DNA of 9,623 nucleotides from Pseudomonadota bacterium. GTDB lineage: Bacteria; Pseudomonadota; Alphaproteobacteria; Rhizobiales; Xanthobacteraceae. The stretch lies in NCBI GenBank assembly GCA_023387695.1, contig JAEWHT010000230.1, positions 1 through 9,623 on the forward strand. The letters are read 5' to 3'. Below the pieces are notes generated by a model. The model was given only the letters and a program-made list of their open reading frames with translations, searched no databases and was not told the DNA's origin. A program made the translations under genes and the position numbers. Positions 1 through 6,804 of this stretch are shown here, piece after piece. Numbering within the stretch: the first letter of the stretch is position 1; every line of letters begins with the position of its first letter.

Positions 1-657
1 CTCGGCCTGATGGGCGCGATGCGCAGCCTGTCCTCGGCATTCGCAGCGGCGAGCGGCATTCACGTCGATGCCGACTTCGCGCCGACCCTGGCGCTGCTCA
101 AGCGGCTCCGCGCCGGCGAGGCTGCCGATCTCGTGATCCTCACGCGTGAAGGGCTCGACGAGGTGATCGGCGAGGGCCGCGTGATCGCAGACAGCGCGGC
201 CGATCTCGCGCGTTCCTATGTCGGCCTTGCCGTGCGGAAAGGCGCGCCGCATCCCGATATCGCCGGCGAAGCCGCGCTGCGCAAGACGCTGCTCGCGGCA
301 CGGTCGGTCGCCTATTCGCGGCTGGGTGCAAGCGGAGTCTACTTCGCCCAGCTGATCGTGCGGATGGGCATCGCGGATGAGGTCAACGCCAAGGCCACGA
401 TCGTCGAGCAGGGCTTTACCGCAGAGCGTCTTGTCAGTGGAGAAGCGGACCTCGCCGTGCAGCAGATCAGCGAGCTGAAGCAGGTCGAGGGCATCGAGGT
501 GATCGGCCCGGTCCCGCACGAGCTGCAGACGCCGGCCGTGTTCTCCGCCGGCCGCATGGTCAACGCGAAGCAGGCTGAGGCCGCCGATCGGCTGCTGCGT
601 TATCTGGCGTCGCCCGAAGTGGTGCCCGTGTTGCGGCAGTCAGGGCTCGAGCCTTGA
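1..657 (+). CDS. ModA-like periplasmic-binding-fold (type II) substrate-binding protein, 5' end missing
   Basis: The frame is open from the first base (LGL then MGAMRSLSSAF) and ends at TGA 655-657. The residues before the first visible Met fit the family's first strand and helix, so the true start probably lies just left of the window and ATG 10 is not the likely start. The text is typical of the type II periplasmic-binding fold related to ModA: a DFAPTLALLKRL segment, then GEAADLVILTREGLDEV, then the middle segment SRLGASGVYFAQLIVRMGI, and a C-terminal LLRYLASPEVVPVLRQSG helix as in molybdate-binding proteins. No modB or modC gene follows; the next 290 bases are non-coding. Whether it binds molybdate or another oxyanion or organic acid cannot be told, because no transporter partner is visible. 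An export signal, if any, would be outside the window. The fold assignment is fairly sure, the ligand is not. Confidence 0.8.
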   Translation, partial: LGLMGAMRSLSSAFAAASGIHVDADFAPTLALLKRLRAGEAADLVILTREGLDEVIGEGRVIADSAADLARSYVGLAVRKGAPHPDIAGEAALRKTLLAARSVAYSRLGASGVYFAQLIVRMGIADEVNAKATIVEQGFTAERLVSGEADLAVQQISELKQVEGIEVIGPVPHELQTPAVFSAGRMVNAKQAEAADRLLRYLASPEVVPVLRQSGLEP

Positions 658-947
658 GGGCGGCCGAGAAGCATGAGCGCGATGTGTATTTCAAGCGTCA
701 CTGACGCCTTAGCAATGTTGGCCAAAATGAATAGTTGAAAACAACCCCATGCACAGTAGCCAAAGGGCTGACATCGGACATTGCTGATTTGACGAAATTT
801 GCTTGCTCCGTCGGGCAAAACAGGAGCATGATGGCATCATGGCGACGATCGGCTCCGCGAGCAGCCTGCGCGGATCAGTCGGATGGCATCGGTGCGACAA
901 CGATGCTAGGAACCCCGCGATTGTTTTGATTTTGCGGGTTCCAGATT
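658..947. other. 290-base intergenic region with inverted repeats
   Basis: No convincing gene is seen here. The first part (about 680-830) is visibly richer in A/T than the genes on either side. TTGC at 803-806 and GCAA at 815-818 flank TCCGTCGG, forming a small imperfect hairpin (TTGC-CC pairing GG-GCAA with one bulged base). I have the impression that this segment resembles dispersed intergenic repeats of Bradyrhizobium genomes, but that is memory and not a search result. The right end holds a stronger hairpin, listed separately. I could not find a clear sigma70-type promoter pair for the downstream gene. Confidence 0.5.
909..942 (+). repeat. Inverted repeat (hairpin) directly before the TTG start of the GrlR-like gene
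   Basis: GGAACCC at 909-915 is the exact reverse complement of GGGTTCC at 936-942. The inner bases GC (917-918) and GC (934-935) can add to the stem around an extra C. The loop is T-rich. The 3' arm ends five bases before the TTG start at 948, occupying the position where a Shine-Dalgarno sequence would normally lie. It could be a translation-control hairpin or the remnant of a dispersed repeat. Confidence 0.45.
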
Positions 948-1655
948 TTGCTCGACGGCCTCTACAAGGTTGAATACGGCATCAACGGTGCTTTCGGCCG
1001 CAGCATCATGTGCCTGCACGACGGCAAGATGCTGGGCGGCAATTCTGCCTTCGCACATCTCGGCACCTACGAGGTCAGAGACGACGGCGTGATCGAAGCC
1101 GAGGTCGTCACCGAACGCTACAATGACGATCCCTATTTCAAGCCGTTGATGGGCGCTGAAGTCACCGCGATCAAGGTGCTGGGCAGGATGGAGGGATCGA
1201 CGATCCTGTTCGAAGGCAGGGCGGACGCGATGCCTGATGGCGTGTTCTGGGCCAATCTCGCGCCGCTCGACGACGCGGCACTGCCGCCGGGCGGCGCAAT
1301 CGGAAAGGGCAGCATCGCCAACGGGCTCTACGGGATGCAGCTGCGCGCGCTCGACGGCGTCGAGGCGACGCTGTCAGGCGTGATGCTGCTGCTCGACGGC
1401 CGCATCCTCGGTGGCGATGCGTTCTTCTACTATCTCGGCTCCTATTCTTCGGTGGATGGGCGCTGGAAAGGCGAGATGCTCAACCAGGAGCACACGCCGG
1501 CGAAGGGCGACAATCCCGTCTTCGGCGGCTACGAGGTCGGGATCGGCTTTTCCGGAACTTGCACGGAAGACGGTGGCGAGCTCGAAGGTATCGCGCTCGC
1601 CGGCAAGCGCAGTCTGCGGCTTACGGCCTCGCTCAGGCTGATGAGACGGGCGTAA
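948..1655 (+). CDS. Tandem-domain GrlR-family regulatory protein, TTG start
   Basis: A 235-residue protein that I place in the GrlR family (the fold of GrlR, the negative regulator of the LEE type III secretion system in enteric pathogens, normally a single domain of about 120 residues). Two copies sit in tandem. Copy 1 (about residues 3-105) has DGLYKVEYGINGAFG, then LHDGKMLGGNSAFAHLGTY. Copy 2 (about 125-232) has NGLYGMQLRALDGVEA, then LLDGRILGGDAFFYYLGSY. They share GLY, DG.(M/I)LGG, F..LG(T/S)Y and are joined by a Gly/Ala/Pro linker near 108-122. The stop codon at 927-929 and the need for the first GLY strand leave TTG 948 (or ATT 945) as the start; no purine-rich ribosome binding site precedes it. 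No signal peptide or membrane segment, so probably cytoplasmic. Rhizobia carry many such proteins of unknown role, and no type III secretion gene is nearby, so a secretion role should not be assumed. Confidence 0.75.
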   Translation: MLDGLYKVEYGINGAFGRSIMCLHDGKMLGGNSAFAHLGTYEVRDDGVIEAEVVTERYNDDPYFKPLMGAEVTAIKVLGRMEGSTILFEGRADAMPDGVFWANLAPLDDAALPPGGAIGKGSIANGLYGMQLRALDGVEATLSGVMLLLDGRILGGDAFFYYLGSYSSVDGRWKGEMLNQEHTPAKGDNPVFGGYEVGIGFSGTCTEDGGELEGIALAGKRSLRLTASLRLMRRA

Positions 1656-1755
1656 CGCGCTTTTGGTAATGCCGGGAGTTCCCTGGAGCGCCTGGTGGAC
1701 CCGTAGATATCCGTGCCACCAAGGTTGGTTAATACTCTCTTTACGCGAATCGACT

Positions 1756-1778
1756 CCTGCTGACGGTTGATCAGCGGG
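1756..1778 (+). repeat. Hairpin in the leader region of the GSCFA gene
   Basis: CCTGCTGA (1756-1763) can pair with TCAGCGGG (1771-1778), eight pairs including one T-G wobble, around a seven-base loop. It lies in the 172-base gap between the GrlR-like gene and the GSCFA gene, about 50 bases before the first possible start. No T-run follows, so it does not look like an intrinsic terminator. A second weak repeat, TGGTGG (1693-1698) with CCACCA (1716-1721), lies in the same gap. Confidence 0.3.
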
Positions 1779-1827
1779 CCCTTCGATCCATCCTAGTTGC
1801 GTCTGTACATGCGTCTGTGGCCCAGCA

Positions 1828-3267
1828 ATGCATGCCATCGGCAACAAAGGGTGCAATTTGAGCAAGAACGCGAAGCCTGCGTCTCTGAGCAAGTTCGAGG
1901 TATTGACGAGCCAGCTCAGGGAGCTCGGCACCAAATATATCGAGGACAAGGACTTTATCAGTGCGCAACTGACCTTCAGGAAACTGCTGCAGCTGGACAG
2001 CAAGGACGTCAACGCGCGCTTCGTCTACGCCCATCTCATCGAGGACGGCACTCACAAGAAGCACGCCGAGGCGCGCGATCTGTTGTTGTCGATCCTGGAC
2101 GACCATCCCGCGATCCTCGACATTCCGACCGAGGATAATCTGAACCTCGTAAGAGGCGCGGCACTGAGGTGCAGCCGTTTCGGGCCGAACGACAGGGCCG
2201 TCGAACTGTTTCGCAAGCTCGCCCGCGCGTCAAATCGCGCCGACGACCATTTTCATCTCAGCGAAGCCCTGACGCGTTGCAACGCCTTCGAGGAGGCGAT
2301 CGCAAGCCTTGAGAAGGCGATGCGGATCGCTCCCAACGGTTTCGACACTGAGATGAACAGGGAAACGCTGAAATTTGCCAGGTCGCAACTGAACAAGGCG
2401 ACCTCCGGTATCGCAAATGACAGCAAGAAGGTGGGCCGCTATCCGGAGACGCGTGACTTCACTGGGGACCTTCGCAAGCTGATCCGCAATCATATTGCGG
2501 TCAACCTGAACAGCGCGCCGAAGTTCATTGAAAAAACAACGCGCTTCTTCACGATGGGATCGTGTTTTGCTGAGAATCTCTCGAAGAATCTAACCGAGAG
2601 TGGCTACGCCAGCCACCACATGGATATCTCGGAATATATCAATACGACCTTTGCCAACAGGGTCTTCGTCGATTGGCTTCGCGACGCCGATATCGATGAG
2701 GCTATCAAGGCCAGGTTCGTCGAGTTGCTGCCTCCTGGCTGGAGCAAGGACAACACGCTCCAGGCCATCAAGAGCAGTGATGTGTTCATCCTGACGCTTG
2801 GCGTTGCGCCGGCCTTCTTCGACAGGGACACCGGCAGCTTCGTGTTGCCGCGCCCGACGGCGCTGAATTCGCGGGCGCTTGCGGAGAAATATCTGTACCG
2901 GACCACGAGCGTCCAGGAGAACGTCGACAACGTTCTCTATCTTCTCAACTTCGTCAGAAGCGTTGCGCCTGAGATCAAGATCGTCGTCACGGTCTCTCCG
3001 GTGCCATTGCAAGCCTCCTTCGAATTCGAGTCGGCTGTGCAGGCCGACTGCCTGTCCAAGAGCACCATGCGGCTGACTGCCCACGAGGTGGTGAACAACT
3101 CTGGTATCGCCGATATCTTCTACTGGCCATCGTTTGAGATTTTCCGATGGGCAGGATCGAACGCCGGCGATTACTACGCGGCAGACGATGGCGCGGCCTG
3201 GCACGTCTCCGAGGACAAGGTGTCGAGCACGATCCAAGCGTTCGTCGAGATGTTTTCGCCAACGTGA
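1828..3267 (+). CDS. TPR-containing GSCFA-domain protein (SGNH-hydrolase-like)
   Basis: A 479-residue protein from ATG 1828 (469 if it starts at TTG 1858, which has the better ribosome binding site). The N-terminal half is helical and TPR-like: residues about 28-62 (AQLTFRKLLQLDSKDVNARF), 75-95, and 122-170 (AVELFRKLA; FEEAIASLEKAMRIAPN). The C-terminal half, from about 238, is a GSCFA domain named for its motif, here MGSCFAEN at 243-250 with the nucleophile candidate Ser245. Further family blocks follow: FILTLGVAP (320-328), VTVSPVPL (387-394), the segment YWPSFEIFRW (432-441), and YYAADDGAAWHVSEDKV (449-465) with His459 as the candidate for the SGNH Asp/His block. GSCFA proteins belong to the SGNH/GDSL-like esterase group and often sit in polysaccharide loci. 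There is no signal peptide, so it is probably cytoplasmic. It converges on an acyltransferase gene 18 bases away, which supports a role in glycan acylation, but the substrate is unknown. Confidence 0.85.
   Translation: MHAIGNKGCNLSKNAKPASLSKFEVLTSQLRELGTKYIEDKDFISAQLTFRKLLQLDSKDVNARFVYAHLIEDGTHKKHAEARDLLLSILDDHPAILDIPTEDNLNLVRGAALRCSRFGPNDRAVELFRKLARASNRADDHFHLSEALTRCNAFEEAIASLEKAMRIAPNGFDTEMNRETLKFARSQLNKATSGIANDSKKVGRYPETRDFTGDLRKLIRNHIAVNLNSAPKFIEKTTRFFTMGSCFAENLSKNLTESGYASHHMDISEYINTTFANRVFVDWLRDADIDEAIKARFVELLPPGWSKDNTLQAIKSSDVFILTLGVAPAFFDRDTGSFVLPRPTALNSRALAEKYLYRTTSVQENVDNVLYLLNFVRSVAPEIKIVVTVSPVPLQASFEFESAVQADCLSKSTMRLTAHEVVNNSGIADIFYWPSFEIFRWAGSNAGDYYAADDGAAWHVSEDKVSSTIQAFVEMFSPT
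1846..1851 (+). promoter_or_regulatory. Ribosome binding site favouring a TTG start at 1858
   Basis: AAAGGG lies six bases before an in-frame TTG (1858-1860). The upstream ATG at 1828 has no purine-rich sequence in front of it. This supports translation from TTG 1858, which would remove ten residues from the listed protein. Confidence 0.4.
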
Positions 3268-3285
3268 TGATGGACGTGACTGGCC

Positions 3286-4380
3286 TTACGCGGTCGCCAG
3301 GGTCTTTCGGTCCCGCCAAGCCAGTATAGGCCGTTCGAAATAGTGATAGAGCCCGGCGGCGAGGATCAGGCAGATGCTTGCATAGAGCGCGGCCGAGATG
3401 AGCGTCGCCAGTGAGGCGTGCGGCTCCAGTCGCCAGAACGAGTGGATCACGATGATCACGGGAAGGTTGATCAAGTAGAGCGAGTACGACCATTTCGACA
3501 ATGCGGTGACGCCGGCTGCGATCCCGTAGGGGAGTTGGACAAGGCCGACGCCGGCAATGATGAGCAGGGCCACCGACAACTGCACGAGATTGAACAGCAA
3601 CGTTCTGGCGAAGAAGCTGTGATCGAGCACCGGTTGAGGCTGTGCGAGTACAAGGATCGAAACTGCGAGGATGACCAGGCCCGCCAGGCGAAGCGCCGGC
3701 TTGTTTGACGGCCTGATCCACCTCAACGCGATATAAGCGAACACGCCGGTCATGATCGCATCGAGCCTGAAGATCGCGACTTTCCTGATGCCGGCCTCCA
3801 TCGTCGGCTCGAACAGGATGACCGCGCCTATCCTGGTGGCGAGAGAGATCAGGAAGACGAAAGCGCCGGCAGCGATGAAGGTTCGCGTTGTGCGACCGTG
3901 GACCTTGCTGAATGCCATCACGATGAGCGGGAAGAACAGATAGAACAGTTCCTCGATGGCGAGGCTCCAGGACTCCGGAAAGAACGCCGGAATGGGATGG
4001 GCGAAGTTCTGCAAGAAGGCGAAATACGGAGCCAGCGGCGGAAGCCCCGAGTTCTGGTAGATGAGAATATTGAGCCCGAGGAACAAATAGTAGCTCGGCA
4101 GCGTCCGGATCCAGCGGCGGGCCCAGAAGGTCGGAAGCAAGCTTTGCCAGGATGCTCCTGACTGAACCTGCTCAAACAGGATGCCGCCGACCAGAAATCC
4201 GGAGAGCACGAAGAAGATTTCCACGCCGAGCGTCGCCGTGACATTGGCGAAGACGCTGTCCTCGGGATGTTCGAAGAACCAGCTGCCATGCGAGGCGAGC
4301 ACCAGGCTCACCGCCAGCGCGCGCAGCAGATCCAGCCATCCATCGCGGCTGCCAGGCGGAGGCGATCTATTCTCTTTCAC
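3286..4380 (-). CDS. Acyltransferase 3 family membrane protein (OafA/YrhL-like O-acyltransferase)
   Basis: A 364-residue integral membrane protein with about ten hydrophobic segments. Family hallmarks are clear: LDLLRALAVSLVLASHG (residues 16-32) with Arg20 and the catalytic-type His31, GVEIFFVLSGFL (52-63), FWARRWIRTLPSYY (85-98), ESWSLAIEELFYLFFP (136-151), SKWSYSLYLINLP near the C-terminus, and YHYFERP (345-351). Such proteins move acyl (usually acetyl) groups from the cytoplasm onto extracytoplasmic sugars of O-antigen, exopolysaccharide, Nod factor or peptidoglycan. There is no C-terminal SGNH domain fused to it, unlike some OafA proteins. The start is GTG 4378-4380: an in-frame TGA lies directly upstream, and AGGT at 4387-4390 gives a ribosome binding site seven bases away. 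It lies downstream of the LolC-like gene on the same strand, 147 bases apart, and tail to tail with the GSCFA gene. Confidence 0.92.
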   Translation of the reverse strand: MKENRSPPPGSRDGWLDLLRALAVSLVLASHGSWFFEHPEDSVFANVTATLGVEIFFVLSGFLVGGILFEQVQSGASWQSLLPTFWARRWIRTLPSYYLFLGLNILIYQNSGLPPLAPYFAFLQNFAHPIPAFFPESWSLAIEELFYLFFPLIVMAFSKVHGRTTRTFIAAGAFVFLISLATRIGAVILFEPTMEAGIRKVAIFRLDAIMTGVFAYIALRWIRPSNKPALRLAGLVILAVSILVLAQPQPVLDHSFFARTLLFNLVQLSVALLIIAGVGLVQLPYGIAAGVTALSKWSYSLYLINLPVIIVIHSFWRLEPHASLATLISAALYASICLILAAGLYHYFERPILAWRDRKTLATA

Positions 4381-4395
4381 TCACGGACCTGCCGG

Positions 4396-4413
4396 TGGCG
4401 CAAAAACGCGCCA
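4396..4413 (-). promoter_or_regulatory. Perfect hairpin just upstream of the acyltransferase ribosome binding site
   Basis: TGGCGC (4396-4401) and GCGCCA (4408-4413) are exact reverse complements around a six-base loop, which reads GTTTTT on the gene's strand; two flanking G-T pairs could extend it. It ends five bases before the AGGT ribosome binding site of the acyltransferase gene. It might influence translation or mark the leader; there is no T-run after it, so it is not a typical terminator. Confidence 0.35.
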
Positions 4414-4493
4414 TTCTCGGGCGTGATTGGTTACGATTGTCCTACGACGCCGGTGATGCGGAACCCGTCATTGCGCGGGGCAGGCGGCTCCTT

Positions 4494-4521
4494 CCGGGCC
4501 ATTTCGCGAGGCAAATCCCGG
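4494..4521 (-). terminator. Possible terminator-like hairpin after the LolC-like gene
   Basis: On the gene's strand, CCGGG (4521-4517) followed by ATTT (4516-4513) can pair with AAAT (4504-4501) and CCCGG (4498-4494), leaving two unpaired bases in one arm and an eight-base loop. The stem begins six bases after the LolC-like stop codon. The lack of a following T-run makes intrinsic termination doubtful; it may instead stabilise a 3' end or be a small repeat. Confidence 0.35.
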
Positions 4522-4527
4522 TCAAGA

Positions 4528-5811
4528 TTAGCGCCCCTGTCGGAGAGCCTCGACGGGGTCGAGCCGAGCAGCACGCCATGACGGGTAGAGCGTCGCGAGG
4601 AAGGACAGGGCCAGCGCCATGATCACGACCGCTGTGGTCTCGACCAGATCGATGTCCGCCGGCAGCTTTGAGAGAAGATACAGTTTTCGCGGGAACAGGT
4701 CGGTGTTCGTCAGCCAGGACAAGAACTGCCGGATCTCGTCGATGTTAACGCAGACGAGGAGCCCGACAACGAAGCCGACCAGCGTCCCCGCAACACCGAT
4801 CGAGGCGCCTGTAATCATGAAGGTCCGCATGACCGCGCCTCGCGAGGCGCCCATGGTCCTGAGGATGGCGATGTCGCTGCCCTTGTCCTTCACCAGCATG
4901 ATTAGGCCGGACACGATGTTCAGTGCAGCCACCAGGATGATCAGGCTGAGGATCAGAAACATGACGTTGCGCTCGACCTGGAGTGCGCCAAAGAAGGTCG
5001 CGTTGCGCTGGCGCCAGTCGACCAGAAAGATCGGTCGGCCAGCCGCGTCCGCGACTGTCTTGCGAAACAGGTCGACCCGGTCGGGGTTCGACGTGAACAC
5101 CTCGATCGCCGTGACGTCCTGGTTGCGGTTGAAGAAAGCCTGCGCCTCGGCGATCGGCATCAAAATGACGCCGGAATCGTATTCGGACATTCCGATCTCG
5201 AACACGGCTGCGACCCGATATTTCTTGACGCGCGGCATCATGCCCATCGGCGTAACTGCGCCGCGCTGAGCCACGAGCGTGATACTCTCACCGGCATGGA
5301 CGGAGAGTTGATCGGCCAGGGCTTGGCCGATCGCGACGCCCTGACCCTCGTCAAAATGTTCAAGTGACCCCTGCTTGATATTGTTGGCGATCGCGGGAAG
5401 GCGATTGAGGTCTTCAGCGCGAATGCCGCGTATGAGGACGCCGGAGGCATTGGATGACGAGGCCAGTGCCGGGCCGTCAACGACGGGTACTGCTTGCCGG
5501 ACGCCCTGCACCTGAGCGATGCGCTCGGTGACATCCTTCCAGTCGGTCAAGGGAGTTTCCAGCGGCTGTACCACAAGATGGCCGTTGAATCCGAGCATCT
5601 TTCCGAGAAGCTCGGTGCGAAAGCCGTTCATCACCGCCATGACGATGATCAGCGTGGCAACCCCGAGCATGATGCCCAGAAACGAAAAGCCCGCGATGAC
5701 CGAGACGAAGCCTTCCTTGCGGCGGGCCCGGAGATAGCGGGCGGAAAGCATCCATTCGAACGGTGCGAAGGGGCCTGCTTGTGGGGAGTCCATCGCTGTC
5801 TCGTCCATCAT
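4528..5811 (-). CDS. lolC: LolC/LolE-family lipoprotein-releasing ABC transporter permease
   Basis: A 427-residue permease with the four-helix layout of LolC/LolE. Residues 14-33 (PFAPFEWMLSARYLRARRKE) precede the first membrane helix (about 36-62, GFSFLGIMLGVATLIIVMAV). A periplasmic domain follows to about 280, containing AVTPMGMMPRVKKYRV (185-200), which corresponds to the LolC segment that contacts LolA in E. coli. Then come helices at about 283-307, 328-355 and 392-413. The conserved DIAILRTMGAS (313-323) precedes the third helix, and the end is PSWRAARLDPVEALRQG. LolCDE extracts lipoproteins from the inner membrane and hands them to LolA. The usual partner lolD does not follow; an acyltransferase gene lies next. 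Upstream on the same strand is a LysR gene, 87 bases away. ATG 5811 and the adjoining ATG lack a ribosome binding site; ATG at 5793-5791 has GGACGAG six bases before it, so the protein may be six residues shorter. Confidence 0.9.
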   Translation of the reverse strand: MMDETAMDSPQAGPFAPFEWMLSARYLRARRKEGFVSVIAGFSFLGIMLGVATLIIVMAVMNGFRTELLGKMLGFNGHLVVQPLETPLTDWKDVTERIAQVQGVRQAVPVVDGPALASSSNASGVLIRGIRAEDLNRLPAIANNIKQGSLEHFDEGQGVAIGQALADQLSVHAGESITLVAQRGAVTPMGMMPRVKKYRVAAVFEIGMSEYDSGVILMPIAEAQAFFNRNQDVTAIEVFTSNPDRVDLFRKTVADAAGRPIFLVDWRQRNATFFGALQVERNVMFLILSLIILVAALNIVSGLIMLVKDKGSDIAILRTMGASRGAVMRTFMITGASIGVAGTLVGFVVGLLVCVNIDEIRQFLSWLTNTDLFPRKLYLLSKLPADIDLVETTAVVIMALALSFLATLYPSWRAARLDPVEALRQGR

Positions 5812-5862
5812 CCGGTAGGACGGTCATTCTCTCCCGTCGTCGCGGGATTGGCTACAGGGTGT

Positions 5863-5895
5863 GCGGCAGAAGCCGCGACTTTCTTTGGACGCGGC
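5863..5895 (-). repeat. Overlapping, mutually exclusive inverted repeats between lysR and the LolC-like gene
   Basis: GCCGC at 5872-5876 can pair either with GCGGC at 5863-5867 (four-base loop) or, as GCCGCG 5872-5877, with CGCGGC at 5890-5895 (12-base loop). Both stems are exact. They fill most of the first half of the 87-base gap after the lysR stop codon. A further short repeat, CCCG (5833-5836) with CGGG (5843-5846), lies closer to the LolC-like start. On the genes' strand there is no T-run after either stem. Confidence 0.35.
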
Positions 5896-5898
5896 CTT

Positions 5899-6786
5899 TC
5901 ATATCCGCAGGGCAGCGAGATGCGCGGCGAGGAAGTCCATCGCGACGCGGACGCGCCGTGGCAAGGCGCCGGCGCTCGGCTTGATCCAGACGACCTGGAG
6001 TGGGATTGGCGGCGGCTCGTGGCCGACGAGGATTTGCTCGACGATGCCCTGCTCGATGAGCCTGCGCACCTGCCAGAGTGGAGCGAGACCGATGCCAAAG
6101 CCGGAAGCCACGGCCGCGTTGCGTGCTGCGGCACTTTCCGACCGAAAGCGGCCCTGAACCTCGACGCGCCGCTTGCGGCTGCCAAACGTCCATCTGTCAT
6201 CGTCGCTGGTTCGCAGCACACATTCATGATGGCGCAGGTCTCGCGGATGCTCAGGGCAACCACGCGCGGCGAGATAGGCAGGCGAAGCGAAAACAGCCCA
6301 ACTCAATCCGCCGAGGCGGCGAGCGCGCAGGTTTGAATCCGGCAGGCTGCCGATGCGGATGGCGAAGTCCAGCTTCTCGGCGACGAGGTCGACACGTTCG
6401 TCGGACAGCACGAGCTCGACATCGATGTCCGGATGCCGGGTCAGGAATTGGCTCAGGACGGGAGCCACATATTCGGGGCCGAACAGGCTCGACGTGCCGA
6501 CGCGGATCGTGCCGGCAAGCCGCTGATCGCTGGCGAGCAGATCTTCACGCGCGGCGTCGATTGTCGTCAGGGCCAGACGGATGCGGTCGGCAAATGCGAG
6601 GCCAAGTTCTGTCGGGCGCAGGCGCCGCGTCGTTCGCGAGACCAGCTCGACGCCGAGCTCGGCCTCGAGCCGCGCGAGCGAACGGCTCACCGACTGCAGT
6701 GACTTGCCGAGACGGGTTGCAGCCGACGTCAGGCTACCCGCATCGATGATACTCAGAAACGTCGCGTAGTCCGTAAATGAGGTCAG
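5899..6786 (-). CDS. LysR-type transcriptional regulator, probable CTG start
   Basis: A LysR regulator, 295 residues if translation starts at CTG 6786-6784. The winged helix-turn-helix occupies residues 1-60: TSFTDYATFLSIIDAGSLT, AATRLGKS, SVSRSLARLEAELG, then VSRTTRRLRPTELG. The effector domain (about 88-295) contains GTIRVGTSSLFGPEYVAPVL, DERVDLVAEKLDFAIRIG and GFGIGLAPLWQVRRLIEQG, typical of the CrgA/DhcR-like branch. The first GTG in frame (6690) would lose 32 residues, including the recognition helices. Between it and the upstream in-frame stop (TGA at 6819-6817) there is no ATG, GTG or TTG. CTG 6786 has GGGAG seven bases upstream, an ideal spacing, and gives the normal LysR length. It is divergent from the GlcG/HbpS-like gene, the classic arrangement for a LysR regulator and its target, with 102 bases between. 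The LolC-like gene lies downstream on the same strand. Effector unknown. Confidence 0.88.
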   Translation of the reverse strand: MTSFTDYATFLSIIDAGSLTSAATRLGKSLQSVSRSLARLEAELGVELVSRTTRRLRPTELGLAFADRIRLALTTIDAAREDLLASDQRLAGTIRVGTSSLFGPEYVAPVLSQFLTRHPDIDVELVLSDERVDLVAEKLDFAIRIGSLPDSNLRARRLGGLSWAVFASPAYLAARGCPEHPRDLRHHECVLRTSDDDRWTFGSRKRRVEVQGRFRSESAAARNAAVASGFGIGLAPLWQVRRLIEQGIVEQILVGHEPPPIPLQVVWIKPSAGALPRRVRVAMDFLAAHLAALRI

Positions 6787-6793
6787 CGTTATT

Positions 6794-6798
6794 CTCCC
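6794..6798 (-). promoter_or_regulatory. Ribosome binding site deciding the LysR start
   Basis: GGGAG on the minus strand (CTCCC on +) ends seven bases before CTG 6786-6784. The alternative near-cognate ATA codon at 6792 would be only one base away, too close. This is the main evidence for the CTG start. Confidence 0.6.
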
Positions 6799-6804
6799 GA
6801 AAAG

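Noticed and set aside
735..929. Possible 64-residue gene on the + strand in the left gap
   Set aside because: It has no ribosome binding site and no recognisable domain, and it covers the inverted repeats; it looks like chance coding in an intergenic segment.
1374..2012. Long minus-strand open frame over the GrlR-like and GSCFA genes
   Set aside because: It is antisense to two genes with clear family motifs and its translation has no domain features; long antisense frames are common in GC-rich DNA.
3268..3285. A bidirectional terminator between the convergent GSCFA and acyltransferase genes
   Set aside because: The 18-base gap contains no inverted repeat or T-run.
4431..4502. Small minus-strand frame of 23 codons between the LolC-like and acyltransferase genes
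   Set aside because: It begins at an ATG without a ribosome binding site and overlaps the hairpin after the LolC-like gene. Its translation resembles nothing I recognise, in particular not the start of a LolD protein.
5494..6336. 280-codon + strand frame opposite the LolC-like and LysR genes
   Set aside because: It crosses two well-supported minus-strand genes, and its composition (many Arg, Gly, Asp and His) is that of an antisense shadow.
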